Below, piece by piece: positions 31,663 through 43,130 of a stretch of DNA of 64,000 bases; position 1 is the first letter of the stretch, and each line of letters begins with the position of its first letter. Made by a program: the position numbers and the translations under genes. The stretch is from contig CP136062.1 in assembly GCA_032622095.1 (NCBI GenBank), positions 223,648,578-223,712,577 on the forward strand. The letters run 5' to 3'. This DNA comes from Siphonodentalium dalli. Taxonomy: Eukaryota > Mollusca > Scaphopoda > Gadilida > Siphonodentaliidae. Below the pieces are notes generated by a model that saw only the letters and a list, made by a program, of their open reading frames with translations, had not been told where the DNA came from and ran no database searches.

Positions 31663-32116
31663 TCATTTTCTTCATTCTGGTAGCTCCCTATCAGAAATAG
31701 TAATATACATATTAAGAAACCTGACAGAAAATATGAATTTGGCTTCTTTTTTTTCTTCCACCCGACCAGAGTGAGCCAGGGGTTTTTATTTTTTTAAAAG
31801 GCCGAAGGGGATAACCTGTGATTTGTAGCCATTTCTGATTCAGCACAATTCATTTGTACTGTGTAACCACATACGAAACAGAAATTATTCCTTGGTGTTA
31901 CCATATATCTCTTGAATATCAGAAAAGTATGAACAACGCTTGCCTAAATTATTATACCTGCCCACATCTGCCAATTATTAAATGTGTTCAATGATGATGA
32001 TGTGATTTGGGGGGCTAACCCCGGGATCTTCGAAAGGGCCAAATGGCCCTTTCCCTAACCCCTCATTTTCAGCTTTTATTTAGACATAAGAAAAGGAGCA
32101 ATTTTTAGAAGTTTTC
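31663..32116. other. No gene; 3' flank of the minus-strand ORF at 32117
   Basis: T-rich. 31995-32075 contains the inverted string GGGCCAAATGGCCC in CTAACCCC-rich sequence, possibly the 3' UTR of the element whose ORF follows. Confidence 0.4.
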
Positions 32117-32925
32117 TTATCTTCTCTTTTTTCTTTTTCTATGGTGGTGTTTTTCCCCAGAGGATGGAGGAGACGTTGATTCTGTCTGGAGTTTTCGTTC
32201 TTCTCTCCGCTGTTGTTGTTGGTTTTCTTCTTTCCATAGCCGTTGTCGTTCATCAAACTCTGCTGATAATCGTTTGTTCTCTTCTACCATTTTCAGGATT
32301 CTGGCTACAAGTTCTGGGTCTGTTGTTGCTACATCTTCGACAGGAGCAGGGGGTGGTGGTGCCTGCTCCTCTTCCGCGATGCAGACGGGGGACACCGGAG
32401 GTCTCGGCGTCGCTGGATTGTAGTCCTCCGCTGCATCCGGGTTAGGAGACAGTGGTAGTGGTGGCAGGGTCTCCATCAACACCACAAAGTCGGCGACAGG
32501 GACGGCCGGGGTGACATCGACGTCCCTGTCGTTTCCGCTGGTGGTGATTTCAGGTCCGACAACAGTGGGCTGCTGTTGTTGCTCCGTGGCCATGTGGGAG
32601 GTAGCTGGGCGTCTCTCAGCCTTCCTCTTGATCCACCTGGCCTTCCTGTCGGCGTCCCTGCGGCGGCGCGACGGTGTCTTTCTCTTCGGTTTCCTTCTCT
32701 TCTTCTTGTTAGCCCCATTGGTGGTGGGTTGCTGCTGGGTTCCAGCATCCAGGTTACCTCCAACAGAGGGTCCTGAAAAGGACCGTGAAGTGAAGGCGTA
32801 ACCCGGAATTCCAGAAAAAGCTCCACGTGGCTACCCGACCTGCGTAAAGTCCAGGCCAGGCAGGGATCCACGTGGAGTGAGCTGAGTGCGTGCCTGACTT
32901 CGGCGGGGATTAAAGACGAATCCAT
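32117..32925 (-). pseudogene. Basic/proline-rich retroelement-like ORF with frameshift
   Basis: Two overlapping minus-strand frames read as one broken protein of about 270 residues. The first starts at 32925 (MDSSLIPAEVRHALSSLHVD, CLAWTLRRSGSHVELFLEF) and becomes out-of-frame near 32770. The natural continuation in the next frame is a strongly basic stretch (NKKKRRKPKRKTPSRRRRDA), then MATEQQQQPTVVGPEI, a proline-rich region and a Gln/Glu-rich helical tail ending in HHHRKRKKRR. The SRRRRDADRK-type motif and local GC-richness resemble first ORFs (nucleic-acid-binding) of invertebrate retroelements. I cannot name the family. A TCCTGGA/TCCAGGA hairpin lies upstream at about 32970-32995. Confidence 0.5.
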
Positions 32926-33266
32926 TGTCCGGCCGAAGTCAGTAATCCGATCGCTGAGCGAGCTAGCTAAGTCCTGGAGCGCTCAATCCAGGACGTCCTC
33001 TCTCGTGTTCAATGAGTCACATTTCAGCTTAAAATACAGCGCATGTGTGGCCACTTATTCACTGAATAATTGACTTGATTAGACAGCCAATCATATGAGA
33101 AGACATTTAATTTATACTGTGTATCCACATAAAGAAACAGGGATTTATCTATCCTGAATATCCTGTCAATTGTTAAAAGTCATTCAATGATTCAGATTTT
33201 TGGTTCCATATACATCGCTTGTGTGACTTCCTAATCATTCAGCAAATAGATTTATTGGACAGACAA

Positions 33267-33725
33267 CAAGCCTGAGTTTAGTGTGCCTGTCATTTGCAGA
33301 ATGAGGTCCCCAGAGTGTGAATTTAGTGACGCTATCCTACATAGCAGGCTAGCATCACAAATTCACCCTCTGGAGACCTCATTCTGCATGGCCTCATCCG
33401 CCATGGGTGATATAGACTCAGAATGAAGTTCCCAAATGGTGAATATTGTGATGGACACCCATTGGGAACCTCGATTATGCAATGTATCGTCTGCCAATTT
33501 GGTGATATAGAGAAACTGAACTGAAAAAGAAATAGAATCCATGTGAAGCAGTTTCTATAGAAATTTTATAATAAAGAAACTTTCCAGAGAAGATGAGGCC
33601 TAAGAAGAATGAGGTCCCCAGAGGGTGCATTTAGTTATGCTAGCCTGCTATGTGGGATAGCGTCACAAAATTCACCCTCTGGGGACCTCATTCTTGAAAT
33701 GACAGACAAACTAAACTCTGGCTTG
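33267..33725. mobile_element. MITE family F, copy F8 (near-perfect 8-bp duplication)
   Basis: TIRs CAAGCCTGAGTTTAGTGTG and ACTAAACTCTGGCTTG, flanked by ACAGACAA (33259-33266) and ACAGATAA (33726-33733), one mismatch. Two foldback arms with the GTTCCCAAATGGTGAATATTG / CCATTGGGAACC stem between them. Confirms hAT-type duplication for family F. Confidence 0.85.
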
Positions 33726-33733
33726 ACAGATAA

Positions 33734-34383
33734 TCATAAAAAGTGTTATTATGAGGCAGATACTACAGTAAGATATTATAATCAGGGACCAAAATTTACT
33801 TTTGCCAAATAATTTGCCAAATGAAAATATTTTTTGCCAAATTATTTTAGCATTTGCCAAATGCTATCCCTGATAGTATCATTTTCTGCAACCGTAAGTC
33901 TTATGTTTCGACACTCATGGTTTGAACGAGTTTTTATATCAATAGAAAAGCAGTTAGTTAGTAATTAATTATACTCGCATCTCTATTGTGGTGTATCATA
34001 TAACAATAAGCCAATCACCGAACAATACAATGGTTGAAGGGTTGCTTCATCAGAAGGGCACATCACAGGAGGATTACCTATGTAAACACTACCACAACAC
34101 TAAATACTAGTAATCCCCCCAACCATTGGTACTAATGCTATGAGATTAACTGTATCTTAATAGAGGTGTTAACTTTTTCTAAACCTTATAAAACACAACT
34201 AATATAATTACCTTGTAAGAGTTTCCTGAAATGAATAATATTGATTGTCCAATATTTTTCAACTTTCTTGAGGAATTAAAAAGTGACTTGCCAAATGAAA
34301 ATATTTTTTACCAAATGTTAATTATTTTTGCCATTGGCAAATTTGGCAAGTGGCAGCGTGAACCCTGATTATAATTGACATAC
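33734..34383. other. No gene; 'TTTGCCAAAT' degenerate repeats
   Basis: 33790-33865 and 34270-34360 contain several TTTGCCAAAT / ATTTGGCAAA copies in both orientations, framing ~400 bp. This may be a decayed inverted-repeat element. No exon. Confidence 0.45.
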
Positions 34384-34462
34384 CTCAGAAACTATCCTGT
34401 TATCCTTAGCAGCTGTCGGTAAAATATTCAGCAAAGCTTGCTGGAAAGACTCGGGTATATTT
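34384..34462 (-). CDS. RELCH: RELCH exon (e) - start of HEAT-repeat region
   Basis: 79 bp, one base then 26 codons: N-IPESFQQALLNILPTAAK-DNRIVSE. Acceptor TTATTTGCAG|AAAT, donor TCTGAG|GTATGT. It corresponds to the family's FHQALLxxxxxxA segment leading into the armadillo/HEAT fold. Phases match exons (d) and (f). A full-length family A MITE begins 69 bp upstream of the acceptor on the coding strand. Confidence 0.88.
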
Positions 34463-34530
34463 CTGCAAATAAATAAAACCCACAAAAAATTTGATTCTGG
34501 TGGCACAAAGATGTATGGTTTCCACTAGGG

Positions 34531-34918
34531 TTAACCCTTTACCCAACAAACCGGCCAAAAATGGCCAAATAAAGCTGCAACAGCCTAAATTATCTTGCAT
34601 CTGTCTCAATAAAACCATACAAATATGGATATCATTGGAACCGGCTCATTGACCACATTGTGATGGTTACAGTTATGCCCTGTGCCAATGCATTCTCTTA
34701 TATATGCGAGTCGACCATAGGTCGCCTCGCATATATAAGAGAATGCATTGGCCTAAAAAAACACTTTTTACCATTTTTTCTTACATTCTTTAACAATTTT
34801 ATAATTTTTAATGTGTTAAGCCAATGCATTCTCTTATATATGCGAGGCAACCTATGGTCGACTCGCATATATAAGAGAATGCATTGGCACAGGGCCCTTC
34901 TGTTGGGTAAAGGGCTAA
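34531..34918 (+). mobile_element. MITE family A, copy A7
   Basis: TTAA|CCCTTTACCCAACAAACC ... TGTTGGGTAAAGGG|CTAA with two palindromes (about 34684-34752 and 34822-34890). One target base has changed on the right. Confidence 0.83.
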
Positions 34919-34959
34919 AACGTGGGTCCGTACAACCTTGGATATGATGGGCCAAAAAT

Positions 34960-35296
34960 GATATTTTTAAAAATATAATATATATTTCCTTAAAGAAAGC
35001 CTGAACACTGAACTATATGGATAGATGTCCTGCGTTTGTAAACCATAGCAGAAAAGGGTTAACTTTTGGTCGGTCGCCTACGGTAACTAATGGTCAGTGG
35101 CTTGCCTCGGTATCAGTCACGCATGCGCAGTCCCAATATAATTCACTGTACAGGTTGAATTAGCCAGTTTATTTTCAACTCAATCAGAAGATTGGCGAGT
35201 CGCGGGGTTGGGAATGGCACCGCCATGGGAGGGCCCTATGATAGTTCAGTGTTCAGGCTTTCTTTAAGGAAATATATATTATATTTTTAAAAATAT
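34960..35296. mobile_element. 338-bp TIR element related to the 40.0-40.2 kb terminus
   Basis: 57-bp inverted ends (GATATTTTTAAAAATATAAT ... CTTAAAGAAAGCCTGAACAC). The interior (about 35010-35175: GGTCGGTCGCCTACGGTAAC, CACGCATGCGCAGTCCC) is the inverted copy of 40026-40190. It is therefore a short relative of the end of the 4.9-kb segment next to it. Confidence 0.75.
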
Positions 35297-35474
35297 CATA
35301 TTTCCGCCAAAGGAAGCCCTCACACTGAACTATATGGATTAGAATGCAAGCCCAGGAGGAGGCACGAGCAATAAAGTTAATAGCCAAATTTTGAGTAAAG
35401 GTACTCTTCTAAAACAGATTGTACCATATATGAACACTTTAATGAATCTGTTAGGATTATTTACGTGAAATAAC

Positions 35475-35780
35475 TCATATAGTTAGAGTGCTATATTGCT
35501 CAAATGTGTACCGCCCCCCTTGTTTTGAAACAAACATCCCATGAGGTGCCATCCAATGCATAGTTGCGAGCGAACCGAGCAAGTATAACGTTAGAAGAAA
35601 CTCTTCGTTCCTCTCTGTGTCGTCTTCTTCAGCTGTCTGTTCTAAGGTCCCACCCGTCAAGGTCCCATGATGCAGGATCATGAAGGAAGGAGACTAACTC
35701 ACTCTCCGCCTTAGCGACAGAACGACCTGCAGACGGAGGCCCACTCCATCGATGGCGAGACAACCTAAGTTAACTAACTG
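35475..35780 (-). pseudogene. Decayed open region resembling the 37.4-38.0 kb ORF
   Basis: A minus-strand reading with stops gives WSGPPSAGRSVAKAESELVS, comparable to NGPPSSVLSSIIAGCSDARAESDM in the 37.4-38.0 kb ORF. The DNA (TAGCGACAGAACGACCTGCA, GGCGATGG-type) is alignable by eye. Same element family, more degraded. Function unknown. Confidence 0.4.
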
Positions 35781-36790
35781 CTATTCGCCAAAGAAAAAGC
35801 CAGAGAACCTGATGCCAAATTTGTGGCACAGGGATTGAGTTGAGAACCCATTAGGCCAAACAGGTTGTACAACGATAATGGAGTCAAGCCATCTGAACAG
35901 AGGGAGCCCTCTCTGAGGTACCTATGCAACACAGGATATCCGACAGAAATCCTGTGATACAAATCTTACGAGTATATAAACAGTCCTTCCCATGAGGAAA
36001 ACACACCGAGAGCATTTATTTGCTCCCGTAATGCAGAAGACGGGTGTAATATGGCACCCATACGATACCATAATTGTACATGTAAGTTTGGTTTTTGCTC
36101 AAACCAAAAGTCATTGTGGAATAGACCTATGTCTAGTTACACTTTAATATGCCATAGTTGCACTGAGATGGTAAAGCATCTAAATAAACCTTAAAATAGT
36201 TCAATATTGAACCAACAATTACAGTCTCCATTAGTATTTTGTGAAGAAGGACGGGTGCGAATTTTAGCACACATGAATTGAAAATTACGAGTGCATACGG
36301 GTTCGAGAGCAATCACTCCCGTCTCCTGGGAAGGACTGATATAAATATATAAAAATGATATAAAAATTATATATCAAGGTGATCTATAAGTCACAATGAG
36401 ATCATTGCAGAAGGCCCTTTGGCTCTTTGACAACTGAAATCAGTTCAAATGATGTACAATGTAATCAGATGATAACCACGGGTAAATTGTCACCATGCGG
36501 AATATTCAGTTCGGAGCCTCTGCCCAGAACATCATGTCACTTTCCCCCCCAAACATGCAGCAGAACGACCTAGGTGTGTGATATGTTAGTGTGAGGCATG
36601 CAGCAAACTAGGGGAAGACCCCCTCCAAAAAGGCTCGCTGATTAAGGAAACAAATGAAATTTTTTATCCTCCTAGTAAAGGACACACATCCCTTTATAAT
36701 GTTGTTACTTATTGAATTTTAAGAGCCATGATGGAGAGGAGCTCCCCCGACCTAAGTGGTCCTGTTGAAGGCATGTTTAAGGAAAATAGG

Positions 36791-37180
36791 ACAAATCCAG
36801 CATAGACCGAAGCGAGCAGAGTTGCCAGCATGATCTCAGGCCCTTATGATTGGGCGGCTGGTGCCATGTGGTTGGGATCCCCTCATATGGGTTGGTCCCT
36901 GCCTGCTAGGAAAGGTTTGATGGCTAGTCAAAGAGCTTCCTCGAAAGCTGAGCTGGACAGCGCAAACGTCTTTGCCTGTTTTTTATTGTCGAATGTTGAT
37001 AGGACAATTCCGGCATATACCGAAGCGCGCAGAGTTGGCAGCATGGTTTCAGGCCCGTATGATCGGGGTTGGGATCCACTCGGACTGGGTGGTCCCCTGC
37101 CTGCAAAGAAAGGTCTATAACGCTAGTCAATGAGCTTCCTAGAAAGCTGAGATGGACAGTGCAAACGTCTTTGCCCGCGT
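36791..37180 (+). repeat. 213-bp tandem duplication, two diverged copies
   Basis: ACAAATCCAGCATAGACCGA...TTTCAGGCCCGTATGAT-like and GAGCTTCCT.GAAAGCTGAG...GCAAACGTCTTTGCC occur twice, offset about 213 bp. Not coding in a shared frame. Confidence 0.75.
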
Positions 37181-37428
37181 TATTGTCTATTGTCTATAGG
37201 CGTGCAGTGCCCTGTTAATTTTATTACCATGTGCCAGATAATCAAATTGATATTGGTAATAGTAGTATGAAGAGCCATGAGATGTACTCTGTCGGCCAGG
37301 CCATTGGCAGGGTCGTTGTGGCACGTGACAAGAGAAATGCTTTCCATGTAAATGTGCTTCATTCATGTGTGAAGTCTATTGACCAGTGTGTCAGTTGCGG
37401 GTCGTGTCACTTACCTATGAAATGTATA

Positions 37429-38071
37429 TCACAGGTAAGATAGATCGTGTTCTCGATGCATTTTGAAGACGGTGGTACGAGTGCGCAGGGCGAGCCAGGC
37501 GAGCTTGAGAGTACATAGTTCAGTAGGAAGAAGCATATAGATGAGATAATCCGTGGATAGGAAATCACGATCCGCAGCTTCTGCCTTACCGATGCCAGAC
37601 TGTGACGACCGAAAAGACCCACAGTCTGACGTATTGTGCGCAGACGGGTCGTCATCGAAAGCCTCAGACGCCTTGGGGTGTAAGGATAGCATGTCGCTCT
37701 CTGCCCTAGCGTCGGAACAACCTGCAATAATGGACGACAAAACACTAGAGGGAGGCCCATTCCGGCGATGGCTCAATTGAGGAGTAAATACCTCCCATGG
37801 AATTTTAAGGCTGATAAACTGAGTTCCAATTTTGGAGTCCAGTGTCGAAATGAAGAATCCCATAGCCATTAGCCAAAACTGGTTTCTTCTGATAACCGGA
37901 AGGAGGTGGAGCCATCGGACCGGGGTGAGCCCCCCCCCCCCCAAATGCAGGTGGTCCCGACCAAGCTGAATGTCCTGTCCAAGCAGAACGATGGGTAGAG
38001 GCCATTGCAGCAGAAACCCCAAGACGGCTGAGAGGCAGGCAAGGCCGTGTCTTTATATAGATCGTGACCAA
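37429..38071 (-). pseudogene. Retroelement-like ORF with TATA box and homopolymer frameshift
   Basis: CTATATAAAG (38060-38051) lies about 46 bp before an ATG at 38005 (MASTHRSAWTGHSAWSGPP, AFGGGG), which meets a run of about 14 C/G at 37930-37943 and stops near 37805. A second frame is open from 38022 to 37429 (197 codons, ending ...RTRTTVFKMHREHDLSYL), including LSHRRNGPPSSVLSSII. A length change in the homopolymer may have separated the two. The family is not recognised; a gag-like role is a guess from composition. Confidence 0.4.
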
Positions 38072-38639
38072 GGGGACCGGGCTTGCTACCTCATGGATAG
38101 GGCCACTGCCCTATGCCGAAGTCGCCGTAGGCCGCCCAGCCGGTGTTGTTACGTTCGCACGCGATTTTGGCAACTTCAGCACACAGAACCGCTTGCGCCG
38201 GTGTGGGACCAAATGTCCTGGGGGTCCCAAGTACCCCTGCATCGCCACCGGTCGCTTCCCCACTAATTGATTTAATGCCGCGGCATAATCGGGGGAGCGT
38301 GAACTGTTCCTGCCCGAGAAGAGATCCGCCCGAGAAATACTACCTGGGAAGGATCCAGAGATGGTGCAAATAAAGGCTCTATATCATACTAGTAGACTAT
38401 CTCATCCGATTTTCATGTTTAGTTGTTGAATTATTCTTCTCTTAGAAAAATTTGTTGAAATAATGGAGAACCACTTTAATAATTACTATCCCCAGGGTCT
38501 CCAGAGTTTGAGCGCCCAAACCTGTAGCAGGTAGAAAAACATCCCTGGATCCTTCTCAGAAATTTACAAGCCCACCGGTTCAGACCGGCTTGCTGAACCG
38601 GCTGGTGTATAATCGCAGCTATTGTTCATTAGACCTACC

Positions 38640-38945
38640 GCCATACTTAAAGTAATTAACCACCAATAACGTGGTGTCACCCAGCTAATATGGCGGTACT
38701 ATACCGCGGTATCCTCCAACACCGCGGCACCGATACCGCTTGTTAACGCAAACAAGCATGCGCGAGCAAACACCTCCCCCAAAAGAGTTCCATGAAAATC
38801 ACCGCGGCATTCCACAAAATTAATGCGGTGCCCGCCAAAAGACCACTGTATCATCACCCAATACCGTAACTTCACGCCATGACCGTCCCGACACCGCTAC
38901 CGTTTATTACCGGTATCACCGCGGTCATGACCGGGGTATCACCCC
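38640..38945. repeat. CCGCGG/ATACCG-rich patch
   Basis: Many short copies of ATACCG, ACCGCGG and ACCGGT in both orientations over 300 bp, much more CpG-rich than its surroundings. The pattern is like the subterminal motif arrays of some DNA transposons. No ORF. Confidence 0.45.
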
Positions 38946-39077
38946 GTTTCTCTGGTCAATCACTTTGAGAATAGCGGTATATACAAGGTAGCTATTAATC
39001 GACATACCTCTATGACATGGCTGAGATTTATTCGTAGCACTACGGTACTACTGTCATATGAAGTTATTGTTATGCAT

Positions 39078-39790
39078 GTGACATTGATAAACCAAGATCT
39101 AATCAACTGTCAGTATTCTTGGGTAGATTGTAATCAACTTCAAGGTCAAACGTGATTAACACATCTGGATCATTTGTATTGAAACATAGTATTATGTGAA
39201 AGCACGTTGTTCATAACATGACGAGAGATAGCGTCAGTAGCGATGGAATTATTGTTAAATAAATTTCCACGCATTAAAACGTCAAAATAATTCCCACGAA
39301 ATTATGATATTTCCGGCGGAGAATCACGTGGCATTTTTGATATCTGACAAATTCAATCATACCTTATAGGTGCTATAATAATTCCATAGATGTATTTCTC
39401 ACAATAATCTGTGCGCCTCGTAAGGCCTTGAAATGGTATCTGGTTTTGACATTGATAAACCAAGATGTTAATGTTATCAACTTTAAGTTCGAATGTGACC
39501 AACACATCTGGATCAGTGGTATAGAACCATAAAACAACAAAGTATTATGAGAAAGAATGTTGTTCATAACATTATGATAGATAGCGTCAGTAGCGATGGT
39601 AATTATTGCTAAATAAATGTCCACGCGTAAATAAATTCCCACGAAATTAGGAGACTTCCGTTAGAGAATCACGTGGCATTTTTTATATCTGACAAATTAT
39701 ATCATACCTTATAGGTTCTATAATAATTACATAGATGAATTGTTCACAGTAGTCTATGCGCCTCGTAAGGCCTTGAAATGGCGGCTGATT
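39078..39790 (+). repeat. 366-bp tandem duplication
   Basis: GACATTGATAAACCAAGAT at 39080 and 39446. GATAGCGTCAGTAGCGATGG, GAATCACGTGGCATTTTT and GCGCCTCGTAAGGCCTTGAA recur in the same order. About 85% alike by eye. Confidence 0.82.
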
Positions 39791-40353
39791 ATGGCGAAAT
39801 GTGCGCCTCGTATCGATTTTCATATTCGAAAATTTTGAAGTCAGCCGCCTATTCGAAAAACACGAACAATTATATGTTTGAAACGAAACGGTCCGTGAAT
39901 TCGAAACGATAATTATAAAAACGAACGCGTAGGCGACCAGTAATTATTGTATTGATAAATTGAATTTGTCGCTATTGTTAAACGACAAATTCGGAAAAAT
40001 ACTCCCTTATGATCCGTTCGGTTGTAGCAGAAAAATAAACTGGCTAATTCAACCTGTACAGTGAATTATATTGGGACTGCGCATGCGTGACTGATACCGA
40101 GGCAAGCCACTGACCATTAGTTACCGTAGGCGACCGACCAAAAAGTTAACCCTTTTCTGCTATGGTTTACAAACGCAGGACATCTATCCATATAGTTCAG
40201 TGTGAGGGCTTCCTTTGGCGGAAATATGCAGATTTTGACATTCTAGTAATGTACCCATTATCGGTATCGGCTATCGGATCGAGCCGATATATGTGGTATC
40301 GTCAAAATATCAGTATAGTCAAAATTTAGTGTGTGGCCTTATGTCAGGCACAA

Positions 40354-40705
40354 CAGCCTAGAGGTTGACTTGGGAGACATCTTCTCCCTAAAATGTGCCA
40401 CTTCTCCCTATTTTTGTCCCAGGGAGACGTGACTTCTTTCTCATACAAGTATGCATATGTTCCAACCACATACTTAACGTATATTTACTGATTATAATGG
40501 TGTTACTACTCACTATAATGGTTTTATAAATGGGATCTTGTGTTGCTTATTGGATCATAGAAGGGTGATGTTGGGGTGTAAATTGAACTTAAGACATTGT
40601 TATTTCTCCCTGATAACAGTCCACTTCTCCCTAATAACAGTTCACTTCTCCCTAATAACCAAACAGGGAGAAGTTGACTTCTCCCAATTTGAAACCTCTA
40701 GGCTG
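40354..40705. mobile_element. MITE family K, copy K1 (CAGCCTAGAGGTT)
   Basis: CAGCCTAGAGGTTGACTTGG at left and CCAATTTGAAACCTCTAGGCTG at right. The interior has repeated CACTTCTCCCTA units in both orientations (three copies near 40605-40655). hAT-like CAG terminus, but no 8-bp duplication found. Confidence 0.65.
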
Positions 40706-40869
40706 GTCTCTAGTATCGTCCGTGCAACTGACCAATCAGGTTTATAGCCCTTTGCCTGAGGTAACACAGTTTTGGTTACTGATCTCTCCGTCAAATTAAT
40801 GAAACTGTGATGTCTATGCAATAATGTGGAATAATAATATGTGCAAATATGAAGTCCTTATGTCCAACC

Positions 40870-41124
40870 CAGGGGTCTCAAATTGGGAGAACTCGCTTCT
40901 CCATATTTGATTATTAGGGAGAAGTGGACTGTTATCAAGTAGCAAAAAGAGTAAGGACACCATTATAATAAAAAAATCAGTTTAAATGAGATGTCGGGAT
41001 AGATATGAGAGAGAAGTCATTTCTCCTCAGGACAAAAATAGGGAGAAGTGACACAGGTTAGTGAGAAGATATCTCCCAAGTCACCCTCTAGGCGGGTCCC
41101 TGTCACCCTCTAGGCTGGTCCCTG
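40870..41124. mobile_element. MITE family K, copy K2
   Basis: CAGGGGTCTCAAATTGGGAG at left. The right end is duplicated (GTCACCCTCTAGGC.GGTCCCTG twice, 41080-41124). Internal GGGAGAAGTG units are as in K1. Confidence 0.65.
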
Positions 41125-41650
41125 TCTGCGTCCAATTGTAGTCTCAAATAATTGCCAATAGAGCACTTTTCAAAATCAGCCAATCACTGTAGCAGGGATT
41201 TTCTAATAATTTCTCAATGAGAAAATGGAATTTTCGACAGAATATTAGTGGACATGGAAAACAGCCATCTTATCAGAAACAAACCAATGTTATATAATTA
41301 ATAGTTCAACTTCTTTTATATTGGCCTAAACTCTTGGCTGCTATGCATCAGTACTGAGTAGGACCTAAAATGTCACGCTGTGTGCTATACGTCTGTACTG
41401 AGTACAGACGTACATCCACGCACTAGTAGGAGGCTATCATTCATAAGAGAAATTAAGAAATTAGTGCTTCAATGTATGGTGTTCCGGGATTGGTTATGAT
41501 TGTAGCCTTTACATGAACTCAGTTGGATGGTTTTCATGACAGTCCCATTATATTTTTCCACTGCAAAATAGGCAGAACGTCAATGGCCCAGCACACGACG
41601 TCATGACATCATTCAGCAGTGAAGAGGCTAATCCCTAGATTTAATTTTTT
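41125..41650. other. No gene recognised
   Basis: RELCH intron 3' of exon (d). It contains a short perfect palindrome TACGTCTGTAC-TGA-GTACAGACGTA at 41387-41411. Confidence 0.5.
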
Positions 41651-41672
41651 TTAAATATACTTATGTACAAAC

Positions 41673-41945
41673 CTTTTTTGTGAATCCTGGTCATTAAACT
41701 GACCTCCATCGACCACATTTTCTCCACCCGGTAGCTCAGAAACTTTGGTGACTCTGGTTTCTTCTTTATGAGTTTCTAGCTGGTCATCGGTGAGAGACTG
41801 ACGACTGCTGGGATCCACAGTTAGTGAAGTGCTAACAGAAGATGGCTGTCCAGTGTCAACATAGGATGGTTCCACTCCCTGGCTTTGATTCTGGATTATC
41901 CTATCAGAACTTTCTTCCAAATCCTTCTTCAGTGAATCAATCTCT
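41673..41945 (-). CDS. RELCH: RELCH exon (d) - coiled-coil end and disordered linker
   Basis: 273 bp, phase 2 to 2, acceptor ATCTATAG|AGAGA, donor AAAAAAG|GTTTGT. It begins (R)EIDSLKKDLEESSDRIIQ and continues in a Ser/Thr/Asp/Gln-rich low-complexity stretch. RELCH proteins have a long, poorly conserved Ser-rich linker here, so homology is weak but phase and position fit exactly. The intron just upstream holds two direct copies of a ~40-bp motif (41958-42016) and then a truncated family B MITE. Confidence 0.85.
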
Positions 41946-42020
41946 CTATAGATCAATTAAAACAGAATTTATTATTGTATCTAATAAGCCAAACAGAATT
42001 TATTATTGTATCTAATTTGT

Positions 42021-42354
42021 TTACCCTGTGCCAATGCATTCTCTTATATATGCGAGTCGACCATAGGTCGCCTCGCATATATAAGAGAATGCATTGGCCA
42101 AACAATTTTTTACAATTTTAATAATTTTGTATTGTATTCTTTAACAATTTTATAATTTCACCCATACAGAGCCCCAGACAAACATGAGCAGACGACACTC
42201 ATCTATATGCTTCTATATATGTGTGGGGCTCCCTGCAGGTTAATGGATGTTTTTTATTTTATGTCCTAAAATTGTAAGAAACATTTATTTTAAAAAAATG
42301 ATAAAAAATTGTTAGGCCAATGCATTCTCTTATATATGCGAGGCGACCTATGGT
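42021..42354 (+). mobile_element. MITE family B, copy B3, truncated both ends
   Basis: Starts inside the TIR (TTACCCTGTG) with a full palindrome (42030-42098), centre with module 2 (AGAGCCCCAGACAAAC ... GTGTGGGGCTCC), and stops in the middle of the second palindrome at CTATGGTAG. It interrupts a duplicated intron segment. Confidence 0.78.
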
Positions 42355-43032
42355 AGAGTTTTTCTGTTTACCGTAATGAATCGGAAATTTTAAACAGGAT
42401 TTTTTGTGTAAAAAACGCATCACAATTATCTCAGACCGATGTAATATATGTCATCATGCTGCCAGGAGTCGTGTAATCGAGTAAAAAATATGGGAAAAGA
42501 TGGGAAGCTCTGGAAGCAATTCTTAGCAATTGAAAACAAGGCAATATCTACTTCTCAGTGAAGCTATTACTCAAACATGCTCATAATATGGATTTAATAA
42601 CTTCCCCCCACGACAGTTCAGAAATAAGTGATCATAAATATCCACGTTTCACAAATACACTGATTATCCACAAAAAAAAAAATTACTTGTTTTATATTTT
42701 GTTACTTTATATCTACAAATTACATTAAATCATATATACATGTATGTTCATATATACCTCAAAATATTTGAAAATGTTATACAATACTGAATAAGACTAA
42801 TGTCACATGATGAAATTTAAAAAATGATCTGAATAACAAAATATTAAAAAAAAAAAAAAATTAAAACAGAATTTATTATTGTATCTTCTAATAAGCCAAA
42901 CAGCCAATTTTCTGTTTACCGTAATGAATCGGAAATTTTAAAAAGGATTTTTTGTGTAAAAAAACGCATCACAATTATCTCAGACCAATGTAATATATGT
43001 CATCATGCTGCCAGGAGTCGTGTAATCGAGTA
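42355..43032 (+). repeat. Duplicated intron segment (TTTCTGTTTACCGTAATGAA)
   Basis: 42355-42484 and 42905-43032 are nearly identical (TTTCTGTTTACCGTAATGAA ... CATGCTGCCAGGAGTCGTGT). The motif ACAGAATTTATTATTGTATC preceding it is found at 41960, 41992 and 42866. This is a ~0.9-kb duplication of intron DNA, one copy of which received B3. Confidence 0.8.
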
Positions 43033-43130
43033 AGTTTGAACTATATTTACTATAGATACAGGAAGTTGTTCTGGTACTGTTACAAGTATCACATGGAACG
43101 TATCCACACATTTGATCACCGAAAAAAATG

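Larger units (their letters stand above)
35297..40228. mobile_element. 4.9-kb segment with inverted ends CATATTTCCGCC
   Basis: Left CATATTTCCGCCAAAGGAAG..CACACTGAACTATATGGAT, right its complement ending GGCGGAAATATG, about 43 bp and almost perfect. The inside holds two diverged gag-like open regions, a 213-bp duplication, a CCGCGG-rich patch and a 366-bp duplication. No transposase is recognised. It may be a real large TIR element that captured other repeats, or two related MITEs bracketing unrelated DNA. No convincing target duplication. Confidence 0.55.
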
